Shown piece by piece: positions 1-8,578 of a DNA stretch of 51,215 nucleotides. Origin of the DNA: Bacteroidota bacterium. Lineage in GTDB: Bacteria; Bacteroidota; Bacteroidia; Chitinophagales; Saprospiraceae. The DNA lies in the NCBI GenBank assembly GCA_014190515.1, contig BJGN01000002.1, positions 1 through 51,215 on the forward strand. Reading direction: 5' to 3'. The notes under the pieces were generated by a model, which worked only from the letters and a program-made list of their open reading frames with translations, was not told the DNA's origin and did no database searches. The stretch's first letter is position 1, and every line of letters starts with the position of its first letter. A program made the translations under genes and the position numbers.

Positions 1-431
1 ACGATTACGCCCATGCCACCTATCCATTGAATAAAACTTCTCCAAAACAAGATATCCTCTGGAAGAGCTTCAATCTCAGTTAAAATAGAGGCTCCTGTCG
101 TTGTGAATCCAGAAACAGATTCAAAAAAAGCATCGGCTACATTAGGAATTTCATGACTAAAAATAAAAGGAAGCATACCAAAAGAAGTCATTAAAATCCA
201 ACCTAGGGTGACTATTAAGTACCCTTCCCTTTTGTGAATGCTACTATTTGTAATTTTACCTCCCCATAAGAAAAAAATAATACCCGTAATTAATGTTAAA
301 GCGCCCCCTCCTACCAATGGAAAGGGACGATTACCGTAGATAAATGATACAGCTAAGCTGCTAAAAAAAAACACGCTGAGTATCATCTGTAGCGCTCCTA
401 ACACTCTGAATACTGCCCGCCAATTTATCAT
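1..431 (-). CDS. trkH: TrkH-type K+ transporter, N-terminal part (cut by window edge)
   Basis: Reading the minus strand from the ATG at 431 gives about 143 residues and runs off the window start. It is the membrane subunit of a Trk/Ktr potassium uptake system. Hydrophobic helices lie near residues 8-32, 38-57 and 70-92. A pore-loop signature follows at about 105-114 ([11 protein letters not shown]), and then a membrane stretch with WIGGMGV. That SGFTTTGAS loop carries the first selectivity-filter repeat of the TrkH/KtrB family. The start codon lies one base after the trkA stop (433-435), so the two are translationally linked: TrkA is the cytosolic gating subunit and TrkH the channel. The remaining pore repeats lie outside the window. 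Family assignment is firm; full length is unknown. Confidence 0.9.
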   Translation of the reverse strand, partial: MINWRAVFRVLGALQMILSVFFFSSLAVSFIYGNRPFPLVGGGALTLITGIIFFLWGGKITNSSIHKREGYLIVTLGWILMTSFGMLPFIFSHEIPNVADAFFESVSGFTTTGASILTEIEALPEDILFWRSFIQWIGGMGVI

Positions 432-432
432 A

Positions 433-1773
433 TTACAAGAATAAAAGTTCTAGTTCCGGAATAGCATCAGATAACGTAAATACAATGACTTTATCCCCTT
501 TAATCAATACAAAATCTCCATTTGGCAGAAAGCTATCTTCGTCACGGATTACCCCCGCAATAAAAGAATTTTTGGGGAAGTTAATTGATTTGAGAGGCTT
601 ATTTAACAGTTTTATGTCTTTCTCCAAAGAAAATTCAATGATTTCAGCATCGACTCCGTGTAAACTTGTTATAGCTTTGACAGAACCTTTTCTTACAAAT
701 CTAAAAATGTTATTCGCGGCGATGAGCTTTTTATTTATTAGTGTATCCACACCAATATCCTGGGACATGTGTGTATAAATTTTACTTTCTACCTGAGCTA
801 TTGTTTTGTAAACACCAAAATTCTTAGCGGTCAGACAGGCAATAATATTGGTTTCCGAATTATCTGTCAATGCCAGGAAAACATCGCTTTTACCTAATCC
901 ATCTTCTTTAAGAGATTCAAAATCAGAATATTCCGCCTTTATAACCAAGGTATTATTCAACAATTCATTTAACTCTTTACACCTATTTTTATCTTTTTCA
1001 AAAATAGTAACCCTATATTCTTTTTCCAGGATACTTGCCGCAAGAAATCCCTGCGCATTTCCACCGAGAATAGCAATATTTTTTATGGCTTTATCCTTCT
1101 TACCAATTAATTGCTGTAAAATTTTGATTTTCTCCTTTTTCGATATAAAATAAACATGGTCATTTTTCTGAAAAACGGTATCCCCACTAGGAATGATAGT
1201 TTCAAAACTTCTTAATATAACCAAAACCCTAATATCTAAATCTTTGGCAAAATGAGGAAAATTAATTAAACTTAACCCAATTAGAGGAGATTTTTCATCT
1301 AATGTCACCCCGGTTACACTTATTTTACCCTCTTCAAAATCGAAAACGTCAGTGAAAGAACATTGCTTGACCAATCGGTATATTTCCTCAACGGCTAATT
1401 GTCTTGGAGAAATAAGCAAATCGATACCTAGTTTTTCAAAAACCTCCTTGTTGGCATTAACCAAATATTCAGGATTATTTACCCTGGCAATGGTTTGTTT
1501 AGCTCCTAACTTTTTGGCTAAAATACAGGAAATCAAATTTGAATTTTCCAGGGTTGTAACCGCCAGAAATAAATCGGCATTTTGAACATTAGCCCTGTTC
1601 AGGACATCAAAAGAAGTGGCATCTCCTTTTAATGTTAACAGATCCAGATGACCTGCAGCATAATCTAAAACATCCTGATTCGAATCTAACAAGATAATAT
1701 CTTGATTTTCAATAGATAATAGCTGAGCTAAATGAAAACCGACATCTCCAGCCCCCGCAATGATAATTTTCAT
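433..1773 (-). CDS. trkA: Trk system K+ transport regulatory protein TrkA
   Basis: Cytosolic NAD(H)-binding regulator that gates the TrkH channel, 446 residues. It has the usual duplicated layout RCK-N / RCK-C / RCK-N / RCK-C. The first Rossmann loop is G7-A-G9-D-V-G12, with an acidic residue closing the second strand (LLDS). The second RCK begins near residue 230 with GGNAQG, where Asn replaces the middle Gly. RCK-C ligand-domain stretches follow each half, including one near '[12 protein letters not shown]'. The start used is the ATG at 1773 ([12 protein letters not shown]). A TTG five codons upstream is in frame, but the family begins at this Met. trkH follows after one base. No strong promoter box was seen in 1774-1888. 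Confidence 0.93.
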   Translation of the reverse strand: MKIIIAGAGDVGFHLAQLLSIENQDIILLDSNQDVLDYAAGHLDLLTLKGDATSFDVLNRANVQNADLFLAVTTLENSNLISCILAKKLGAKQTIARVNNPEYLVNANKEVFEKLGIDLLISPRQLAVEEIYRLVKQCSFTDVFDFEEGKISVTGVTLDEKSPLIGLSLINFPHFAKDLDIRVLVILRSFETIIPSGDTVFQKNDHVYFISKKEKIKILQQLIGKKDKAIKNIAILGGNAQGFLAASILEKEYRVTIFEKDKNRCKELNELLNNTLVIKAEYSDFESLKEDGLGKSDVFLALTDNSETNIIACLTAKNFGVYKTIAQVESKIYTHMSQDIGVDTLINKKLIAANNIFRFVRKGSVKAITSLHGVDAEIIEFSLEKDIKLLNKPLKSINFPKNSFIAGVIRDEDSFLPNGDFVLIKGDKVIVFTLSDAIPELELLFL

Positions 1774-1888
1774 AAAACTGACATTCAATAATTAAAGTAC
1801 AATTTTACCAAAATTTGAGGAATACTTTCTTAATAAACATATTATTTCTTCCACCTTGGTTTACGACGCAAATTTCTCAGAAAATGAA

Positions 1889-2230
1889 TTACCATTTCCA
1901 AAAATCAAGGGTGGTAAATTTATTTAGCATTTGGGGACTTTCCGGCATACCTCTTTTCTCTTTGCCTGTTTTTGGTGTTTTTAACATATTCCCAAGAAGC
2001 CCTGATATTACCTGAGGTGCAGAATAACCGTAGGAAAGCGCTTCGGTAATGCTATTAGCTTGTAATAACTGTACCGTTACCATGCCAAGAATTAGTAAAA
2101 ATATAAATCCTATATAAAAATTGATAGATTTGAGATAACCTGGTAAACTCAGTTGATACCGATTATTTATTATTCTTAACAAATCGGGAATGGAACCACC
2201 AATAAGTCCATAAAGAAGAAATTCATTCAT
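1889..2230 (-). CDS. small membrane protein of unknown function
   Basis: 113-residue ORF with an ATG start at 2230. I do not recognise the family. It has a short amphipathic N-terminus (MNEFLLYGLIGGSIPDLL) and one clear membrane helix at about residues 38-60 (FYIGFIFLLILGMVTVQLL). A second weakly hydrophobic stretch with Gly and Ser lies at about 70-85. The C-terminal tail is basic and then polar, ending in DFWKW. It is read towards trkA with a gap of about 115 bases, and away from the DUF1080 gene at 2305. The plus-strand frame opposite is shorter and has no family look, so this strand is preferred. It could be a small membrane scaffold or holin-like protein. Confidence 0.55.
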   Translation of the reverse strand: MNEFLLYGLIGGSIPDLLRIINNRYQLSLPGYLKSINFYIGFIFLLILGMVTVQLLQANSITEALSYGYSAPQVISGLLGNMLKTPKTGKEKRGMPESPQMLNKFTTLDFWKW

Positions 2231-2304
2231 AAAAACGATTATTTACTGAAAAATGATGAAAAAGATTTACATTAGATTATAATTTTAAGCACCTAAAAAT
2301 TTGC

Positions 2305-3057
2305 ATGATGAAATTACATTTCCTCTCTTTTAAAATGTTCTTAACGTTCTCTTTGGGTACTTTTGCTCAAGCTACGCTTTTTTCACAGATTACTGACCCA
2401 AAAGCTACAGAAGTTTGGGAACCAGAGCCAAGAAAAATCACGCCTGTAGTTAACAATATGCCTCCGTCTGATGCTCTCGTTTTATTTGACGGTAAAAATA
2501 TGGATGCCTGGACCGATTTAAAAGGCAATCCTTGTCCATGGCAAATTACAGAAAACGGTTTAACGGTAGTTCCAAAAACAGGTGACATCAAAACAAAAAA
2601 ACAATTTGGCGACTGTCAAATCCATATCGAATGGCAAGCTCCTGTGGTGGTTAAAGGGGAAGGTCAGGGCAGAGGAAATAGTGGTATTTTTCTCCAGGAG
2701 ATTTATGAATTACAAGTTTTGGATAGCTACGACAATAGAACCTATTCCAATGGACAGGCGGCCTCCATTTATAAACAAACGATGCCTCTGGTAAATGCCA
2801 ACAGAAAACCTGGAGAATGGCAGGTATATGAAATTATTTATAAAGCTCCCCGCTTTAATGCCGACGGTATTCTCACCGCACCGCCTACTATTACTGTACT
2901 GCATAATGGGGTTTTAGTTCAAAATAACACAGAAATCAAGGGCACCACCGAATACATAGGGCTACCTAAATTTAAAGCCCATGAAAAAGGTTCTTTAAGG
3001 TTACAGGATCACGGGGATTTAGTCAGTTTTAGAAATATCTGGATTAGAGAATTATAA
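2305..3057 (+). CDS. secreted DUF1080 (3-keto-disaccharide hydrolase-type) protein
   Basis: 250 residues. An N-terminal hydrophobic signal is followed by a spacer rich in Pro and Glu, and then one DUF1080 domain from about residue 50 to the end. Family marks are LFDGKNMDAW near 58-67, then GNSGIFLQ (near 130), YELQVLDSY and SIYKQ, and a C-terminal IGLPKF / GSLRLQDHGDLVSFRNIWIREL. DUF1080 has a concanavalin-like beta-sandwich fold, and some members hydrolyse 3-keto-glycosides. The exact substrate here cannot be read. ATG codons at 2305 and 2308 are adjacent and either may be used. The stop overlaps the next start by one base (TAATG), so it is almost certainly co-translated with the DUF5916 protein. 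Confidence 0.88.
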   Translation: MMKLHFLSFKMFLTFSLGTFAQATLFSQITDPKATEVWEPEPRKITPVVNNMPPSDALVLFDGKNMDAWTDLKGNPCPWQITENGLTVVPKTGDIKTKKQFGDCQIHIEWQAPVVVKGEGQGRGNSGIFLQEIYELQVLDSYDNRTYSNGQAASIYKQTMPLVNANRKPGEWQVYEIIYKAPRFNADGILTAPPTITVLHNGVLVQNNTEIKGTTEYIGLPKFKAHEKGSLRLQDHGDLVSFRNIWIREL

Positions 3058-5237
3058 TGAATATTAAACAAATAAGGATTACCTTTTATACTATTGTTTT
3101 TTGCTTTTTGTATTTAAATACTTTTGCTCAGAAAGCAAATGAATCCATGGTTTATTCCCTAAAGAAAATAACCGAACCTATTAAAGTTGATGGATTTCCT
3201 GACGATAAAGGCTGGAAGGAAATACAGCCTGCTTCCCGATTTTACGCAGTATTACCTATGGATACAGGCATTGCTAAGGTATATACCGAAGTAAAAATGT
3301 GTTTCGATGATAAAAATCTGTATCTCCTGGCCATAAATTACGAAAAATCAGAAGGGCCGTACATGGTTGAGTCTTTAAGAAGGGATTTTAGTTTTGGTAA
3401 AAATGACAACTTTTTATTGTTTATCGACCCTTTTAATGATCAAACCAATGGATTTACTTTTGGGTCCAATGCGATGGGTGCTCAATGGGATGGACTATTA
3501 TACGATGGCGGAAAGGCAGATTTAAGCTGGGATAATAAATGGACCTCCGCCGTTCAAAGCGAACCAGATAAATGGACACTAGAGATGGCGATTCCATTCA
3601 CCACATTACGATACAAACCAAATGCAGATAAATGGGGAGTAAATTTCAGTAGGTTAGATATGAAAACCACTGAAAAATCAGCGTGGGCGGCTGTTCCAAG
3701 ACAATTTCCTACCGCTTCCCTTGCCTACACTGGCTATTTGAAATGGACAGAACCCCCACCCTCGCCTGGAACGAATATTTCATTGATCCCTTTTTCCCTT
3801 GGTTCATATTCTAATAACAAGGTAAATCAAAAAGAAAAAAGTAATGTGGCTCTCGGATTAGATGCCAAGGTGGCTATAAACAGTTCAATGAATCTTGATT
3901 TAACCCTTAATCCTGACTTTTCTCAGGTAGAGGTTGATGTTCAACAGACCAATTTAGATCGGTTTGAACTGTTCTTCCCTGAACGACGGCAGTTTTTTAT
4001 TGAAAATGGAGATTTATTCAATAATTTTGGGTATAATAACCTCCGTCCATTTTTTTCCCGCCGTATTGGCTTACAAAATAAAATTGTTGGAGGGGCACGT
4101 CTTAGTGGCAAACTCAACAAAAACTGGAGATTAGGTATATTAAATATTCAGATGCAGGCTAATGAAACTGAAAGTACAGGAACTAATTTTGCTGTATTTG
4201 CATTGCAAAGAAAGGTATTTCAACGCTCAAATATTGGGGTAATTCTAGTAAACAGAGAGCGTTTAGGTGATGCAACAACCCTGGCCAACCGAAACATTGG
4301 TATTGAATATAATCTTGCCAGTGCTAATAATTTTTGGAGAGGAAAAGTATTTTACCTAAACACCCTTTCATCTAACAAGACAAATAAGGACCAACTCCTC
4401 GCCGCCGACATCCAATATACAAATAAGAATATTACTTATGGTATGAAATGGGAAGACGTTGGTAATCAGGTAAATGCCGAAACAGGATTTGTTCCCAGAA
4501 CGGGGTATAAAAGACTAAATCCAGGCGTAGGCTACCTGTTTTTTCCGAAATCTGGTAAGGTATTATCTCATGGTCCAGCTCTTGAATTTAGTAGTTATTT
4601 CAATGAAAATTTTAAACAGATTGAAAATGAGCACGTTGCCATTTACAAAATAAATTTTCTTAGCAGAGCAGATCTATTTATCTGGACGGCAACAAACAAG
4701 GTAAAGTTATTAGCTCCTTTTGACCCAACAAATTATGCCGGGCATTTCTTAAAAGAAGGTACCACTCATCAATGGTACTCCCGTGGATTTGATTTTACCT
4801 CTAAACCACAAAGTTTAGTCACTTACCGCGTATCTACGAGACAAGGCGGATATTATGCAGACGGAAAAAGAGTTAGATTGGAAGGTGAATTTGGGTACCG
4901 AATTCAACCTTATTTTTCTATTTCACTGCGAGCTTCATATAATAATTTATCATTTTTTGAGGATGAAAGACTTCCCGAAAAACTAAGGAATAATCAATTT
5001 AATTTATGGCTTGCCGGTCCTAGACTTGATTTAACACTGACAAATAAATTGTTTATCACCTATTTTTTTCAATATAACAAGCAAATTGATAATATTAACA
5101 GTAATTTTAGGCTTCAATGGCGGTATAGTCCTGCTTCAGATTTATACTTTGTATATACTGACAATTACTATGCCAATGCTTTTCAACTAAAGCAACGGCA
5201 ATTTGTTTTGAAATTTAATTATTGGTGGAATCTTTAA
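3057..5237 (+). CDS. CBM9-like domain plus DUF5916 outer-membrane barrel protein
   Basis: 726 residues with signal peptide (cut likely after FAQ, about residue 25). Residues about 40-230 form a carbohydrate-binding family-9-like sandwich that opens with IKVDGFPDDKGW and contains the typical DNFLLFIDPFNDQTNGFTF strand set. Residues about 235-726 are the DUF5916 region, rich in alternating aromatic beta-strands. It includes NPDFSQVEVDVQQTN and ERRQFFIENG, which strongly mark this Bacteroidota family, and the C-terminus ends in a typical barrel strand (FNYWWNL). The likely place is the outer membrane with the sandwich outside or in the periplasm. The ligand is unknown; a glycan is possible from the CBM9 fold and the DUF1080 neighbour. 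Overlaps the previous gene by one base and precedes the next by 3. Confidence 0.88.
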   Translation: MNIKQIRITFYTIVFCFLYLNTFAQKANESMVYSLKKITEPIKVDGFPDDKGWKEIQPASRFYAVLPMDTGIAKVYTEVKMCFDDKNLYLLAINYEKSEGPYMVESLRRDFSFGKNDNFLLFIDPFNDQTNGFTFGSNAMGAQWDGLLYDGGKADLSWDNKWTSAVQSEPDKWTLEMAIPFTTLRYKPNADKWGVNFSRLDMKTTEKSAWAAVPRQFPTASLAYTGYLKWTEPPPSPGTNISLIPFSLGSYSNNKVNQKEKSNVALGLDAKVAINSSMNLDLTLNPDFSQVEVDVQQTNLDRFELFFPERRQFFIENGDLFNNFGYNNLRPFFSRRIGLQNKIVGGARLSGKLNKNWRLGILNIQMQANETESTGTNFAVFALQRKVFQRSNIGVILVNRERLGDATTLANRNIGIEYNLASANNFWRGKVFYLNTLSSNKTNKDQLLAADIQYTNKNITYGMKWEDVGNQVNAETGFVPRTGYKRLNPGVGYLFFPKSGKVLSHGPALEFSSYFNENFKQIENEHVAIYKINFLSRADLFIWTATNKVKLLAPFDPTNYAGHFLKEGTTHQWYSRGFDFTSKPQSLVTYRVSTRQGGYYADGKRVRLEGEFGYRIQPYFSISLRASYNNLSFFEDERLPEKLRNNQFNLWLAGPRLDLTLTNKLFITYFFQYNKQIDNINSNFRLQWRYSPASDLYFVYTDNYYANAFQLKQRQFVLKFNYWWNL

Positions 5238-5240
5238 CCT

Positions 5241-5993
5241 ATGGCAAAGAAGTTTTTACGATTTATATTGGTTTTACTCGTTGGTTTATTCATCTTGTTG
5301 GGGTCTGCCATATATTATTTGCACGAAGATGTTCCCGCTGGAACCTCTGGGAGTGAAGCTGAATTACTGGCTACAAAAATGGAGGAGGCCATCAACAAGC
5401 CTGCCTGGAATAATCTCAGATGGGTCAGTTGGACATTTCCAGGAGATAAAGTATATGTTTGGGATAAATACAGACAATTCCTGTTGGTTGAATGGGGCGG
5501 GAAACGCGTCATATTGAACTTGAAAAATAAGGAGGGAAAGGCCTGGCAGGAAAATCAGGCAGTTAGTGGAAATACTGCAGCAAAATTCATTAAAACTGCA
5601 TGGGAAGGTTTTTGTAATGATAGTTTCTGGTTCATAGCCCCAACTAAAGCTTTCGACAAAGGGGTTAAAAGAGAAATGGTTATCATGCCTTCAGGAAAAA
5701 AGGCTTTAAAAGTGATTTATCAAGATGGAGGCGTAACGCCTGGTGATACCTATTTGTGGGAATTTGACCAAAAAACCAATTTACCCATCTCTTTTAAAAT
5801 GTGGGTTAAAATTTTGCCCATCGGAGGTATAAAAAGTACCTGGGAAAATTGGATTACCCTTCCCGGAGGTGCAAAAATAGCCCTTGACAGAAAACTAGGT
5901 CCCCTAAATATTAAAATGAGTGACGTGATGTCGGGTAAAAGCTACAAAGATTGTGGTTTGGAAAAAGACCCGTTTCTATCTATTTCTAAATAA
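5241..5993 (+). CDS. membrane-anchored LolA-fold-like protein, unknown function
   Basis: 250 residues, starting three bases after the upstream stop, so it is the third gene of the DUF1080-DUF5916 unit. One N-terminal membrane helix (residues 5-26, LRFILVLLVGLFILLGSAIYYL) with no signal cleavage motif suggests an anchored periplasmic domain. The rest is a curled beta-sheet pattern with many Trp and Lys: VYVWDKYRQFLLVEWGGKRV, then KALKVIYQDGG, then TYLWEFDQKTNLPISFKMW. This 'substrate strand' order resembles LolA/LppX-fold proteins of the DUF6503 kind, but that is inference. No catalytic motif is visible. It could carry a lipid or help assemble the neighbouring barrel. Confidence 0.75.
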   Translation: MAKKFLRFILVLLVGLFILLGSAIYYLHEDVPAGTSGSEAELLATKMEEAINKPAWNNLRWVSWTFPGDKVYVWDKYRQFLLVEWGGKRVILNLKNKEGKAWQENQAVSGNTAAKFIKTAWEGFCNDSFWFIAPTKAFDKGVKREMVIMPSGKKALKVIYQDGGVTPGDTYLWEFDQKTNLPISFKMWVKILPIGGIKSTWENWITLPGGAKIALDRKLGPLNIKMSDVMSGKSYKDCGLEKDPFLSISK

Positions 5994-6006
5994 CTATTTT
6001 TCTTAT

Positions 6007-7422
6007 TTACAAACCTAATGCCTTTCCTCTTTCCTTCATATAATCGAAAGCAGCGTCGTAATCATTTGGAATAATTCCGTCGAGAATTGCCTCTCTAACT
6101 GCGGTTTTAATTAAACCTACCTCCTTGGACGGTCCAATAGAAAACGTTGCCATAATAATTTCTCCTGTAATGGGTGGTTGCCAGTTTCGAAGATTATCAT
6201 TAGACTCAACCGCCTGAATTTTCTCCATGACCAAATCGTAATTTTCAAGATATTTTTGAACCTTTGATTGATTTTTGGAAGTAATATCGGCTTTACATAA
6301 GAGCATAAGATCATCCAGATCATCTCCAGCATCTACAATAAGTCTTCTAATCGCTGAATCAGTAATATTTTCTTTTGTTAAAGAAATGGGTCTTAAATGA
6401 AGTCTGACCAGTTGTTGAACATACTTCATTTTAAAATCCATAGGTAATTTCAATCTTTTAAAAATGGTGTAAACCATAGAAGCGCCCAACACTTCATGAC
6501 CGTGAAAAGACCAACCTATATCTGCTTGCCACCGTTTTGTTTGGGGCTTAGCAATATCATGTAAAATAGCGGCCCATCGCAACCATAAATTATCTGTAAC
6601 CTGACTTAAATTATCTAAAACCTGCAAAGTATGATAGAAATTATCTTTATGCCCTTTTCCATTTTTAATTTCCACGCCATGTAAAAGCAACATCTCGGGA
6701 AAAATAATGGACAATAAACCAGTTTCAAAAAGAAGAAGAAAGCCAACAGAAGGTTTAGGTGAAAGGATGATTTTATTCAATTCAGCAGCTATTCTCTCCT
6801 GGGAAATAATACCTATTCTGTCTTTGTATTTTTTTAATGCCTGTTTGGTGTCACCATCAAGAACAAACCCAAGCTGGGCGGCGAATCTTATGGCGCGCAT
6901 CATTCTAAGAGGATCATCGGAAAAAGTAATTCCGGGATCCATTGGTGTTTTAATAATCCGGTTATTTAAATCTTCCAGGCCTTTAAAAGAATCGAGAAAC
7001 AAGCCAAATTCGTCTGGATTCAAGGAAAAAGCGAGAGCATTCATCGTAAAATCTCTCCTTTTCTGATCATCTTCTAAAGTTCCTTCCTCCACGGCAGGTT
7101 TTCGGGAATCTGCCGAGTAAGATTCCTTACGAGCCCCTACAAATTCAAATTCAATATCATTGAAATGAAACATAGCTGTTCCATAACGACTGTAGGTGAC
7201 TACTTTTGGAGAAGGCTGTAGAAGAGCTGCAACATTTTCAGCTAACTGAATACCATTACCTACGCAGACAATATCTATGTCTTTGGATTGCCTCTTTAAA
7301 AAAAAATTTCTAACAAAGCCACCAACCACATAAGCGGGAGAATTCATATCAATAGCCACTCTTCCAATTAATCTGAAGAGGAAATCATTTTCCTTATTTG
7401 TAAAATCTATTATTTTGGACAC
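6007..7422 (-). CDS. cca: CCA tRNA nucleotidyltransferase with HD domain
   Basis: 471 residues. Adds or repairs the 3'-CCA end of tRNA, or a split A- or CC-adding version of this. The nucleotidyltransferase head carries GG at 34-35 (YVVGGFVRNFF) and the metal-binding pair D48-I-D50. RRDFTMNAL (122-130) and DPLRMMRAIRFAAQLGF (170-186) are the usual class II neck motifs. An HD phosphohydrolase-like domain follows, with FYHTL (H264), LHDIAKP (H288-D289) and FHGHE (H307, H309). The length fits the PcnB/CCA family with an HD tail. ATG at 7422; 15 bases follow the dusB stop, so dusB-cca read as one tRNA-maturation operon. The gene is convergent with the one ending at 5993. Confidence 0.9.
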   Translation of the reverse strand: MSKIIDFTNKENDFLFRLIGRVAIDMNSPAYVVGGFVRNFFLKRQSKDIDIVCVGNGIQLAENVAALLQPSPKVVTYSRYGTAMFHFNDIEFEFVGARKESYSADSRKPAVEEGTLEDDQKRRDFTMNALAFSLNPDEFGLFLDSFKGLEDLNNRIIKTPMDPGITFSDDPLRMMRAIRFAAQLGFVLDGDTKQALKKYKDRIGIISQERIAAELNKIILSPKPSVGFLLLFETGLLSIIFPEMLLLHGVEIKNGKGHKDNFYHTLQVLDNLSQVTDNLWLRWAAILHDIAKPQTKRWQADIGWSFHGHEVLGASMVYTIFKRLKLPMDFKMKYVQQLVRLHLRPISLTKENITDSAIRRLIVDAGDDLDDLMLLCKADITSKNQSKVQKYLENYDLVMEKIQAVESNDNLRNWQPPITGEIIMATFSIGPSKEVGLIKTAVREAILDGIIPNDYDAAFDYMKERGKALGL

Positions 7423-7437
7423 ATTTTAATTTTGAAA

Positions 7438-8439
7438 TCACTCAGATAACACAGGTTCTAATCCTGCATAACAGAGAGACATTTCATGAAGAACCTCAAA
7501 AATATGATTTTTATCATCTAAGGTTACCAAAGATTTTCTAAACTCCTTAATATTAGGAAAACCTCGAAAATAGTTACTGTAGTGTCTTCTGGTTTCGAGG
7601 ATACCAAGTTTTTCACCTTTCCAATCAATAGCTCTGGTAAGATGTTCAGTTACCGCATTGATTCTTTCTGTTAATGATGGTGGGTCACAGATGGTTCCGT
7701 CGAGCATAAATTGTTTAATTTCTCTGAAAATCCATGGATAACCGATACTTGCGCGACCAATCATAATTCCATCAACGCCGTATTTTTCTCTATATTCTAC
7801 TGCCTTTTGCGGAGAATCTATATCGCCATTTCCAAATATAGGAATATGGATTCTTGGGTTTTGTTTCACTTTTGCAATGTAACTCCAGTTTGCCTCCCCT
7901 TTGTACATTTGTTTCCGAGTCCGAGCATGAATACTAACTGCCTGTACACCAATGTCTTGCAGCCTTTCAACCACTTCTTCTATAAAAATAGTATCTTCAT
8001 CCCAACCCAGTCTGGTTTTAACCGTCACAGGTAATTTAGTGTTTTTGATCACTGCCTCGGTAAGTTTTATCATCTTGGGTATATCCCGAAGAATCCCTGC
8101 GCCCGCCATTTTACAAACCACTTTTTGAACAGGGCAACCATAGTTAATATCTAAAATTTCAGGTTTAGCCTCTTCGACAATTTCTGCGGCTCTCCGCATG
8201 GAATCAAATTCAGCGCCAAAAATTTGAATACCAATGGGTCTTTCTTCATCATAAATGTCTAGCTTCTGCACACTTTTATCAGCGTCTCTGATAAGACCTT
8301 CCACGCTGATAAACTCAGTGAACATTAAATCTGCACCCTGAGCTTTACAAAGTGCTCTGAATGGTGGATCACTTACATCCTCCATCGGAGCTAAAATCAA
8401 CGGAAACTCCCCTATATTAATATTTCCAATCTTTACCAT
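7438..8439 (-). CDS. dusB: tRNA-dihydrouridine synthase DusB
   Basis: 333 residues, an FMN TIM-barrel enzyme that reduces uridine to dihydrouridine in the tRNA D-loop. Signatures are LAPMEDVSDPPFR (16-28), INYGCPVQKV with the catalytic Cys102, AGAGILRD (113-119), VKTRLGWD, IHARTRKQMYKG, IPIFGNGDI and GVDGIMIGRA near 220. A helical RNA-binding tail follows (RRHYSNYFRGF). Length and motif spacing match the DusB/NifR3 type. It is the first gene of a dusB-cca pair. A TAnnTTTG-type box lies 35 bases upstream on the minus strand (8474-8481). Confidence 0.94.
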   Translation of the reverse strand: MVKIGNINIGEFPLILAPMEDVSDPPFRALCKAQGADLMFTEFISVEGLIRDADKSVQKLDIYDEERPIGIQIFGAEFDSMRRAAEIVEEAKPEILDINYGCPVQKVVCKMAGAGILRDIPKMIKLTEAVIKNTKLPVTVKTRLGWDEDTIFIEEVVERLQDIGVQAVSIHARTRKQMYKGEANWSYIAKVKQNPRIHIPIFGNGDIDSPQKAVEYREKYGVDGIMIGRASIGYPWIFREIKQFMLDGTICDPPSLTERINAVTEHLTRAIDWKGEKLGILETRRHYSNYFRGFPNIKEFRKSLVTLDDKNHIFEVLHEMSLCYAGLEPVLSE

Positions 8440-8473
8440 TTGACATTTTGAACCGTTAAAAAAGTATATCGTG

Positions 8474-8481
8474 CAAAATTA
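8474..8481 (-). promoter_or_regulatory. possible -7 box for dusB-cca
   Basis: The minus strand reads TAATTTTG, a full match to the Bacteroidota -7 consensus TAnnTTTG, 35 bases before the dusB start. No TTG element is found at the proper 17-23 base spacing upstream, so the call rests on one short box in AT-rich DNA. Confidence 0.35.
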
Positions 8482-8578
8482 TTTGAAATAACTATAAATA
8501 TGTTAAAAAAAGAAAATTAAAACTTTATTTTTACAAAAAACACCTGACATTTTAACACACACCTTAAAAAATTAATTT

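Noticed and set aside
1774-1788. TTG start five codons upstream of trkA
   Set aside because: TrkA proteins begin at [12 protein letters not shown] at 1773 is the better start.
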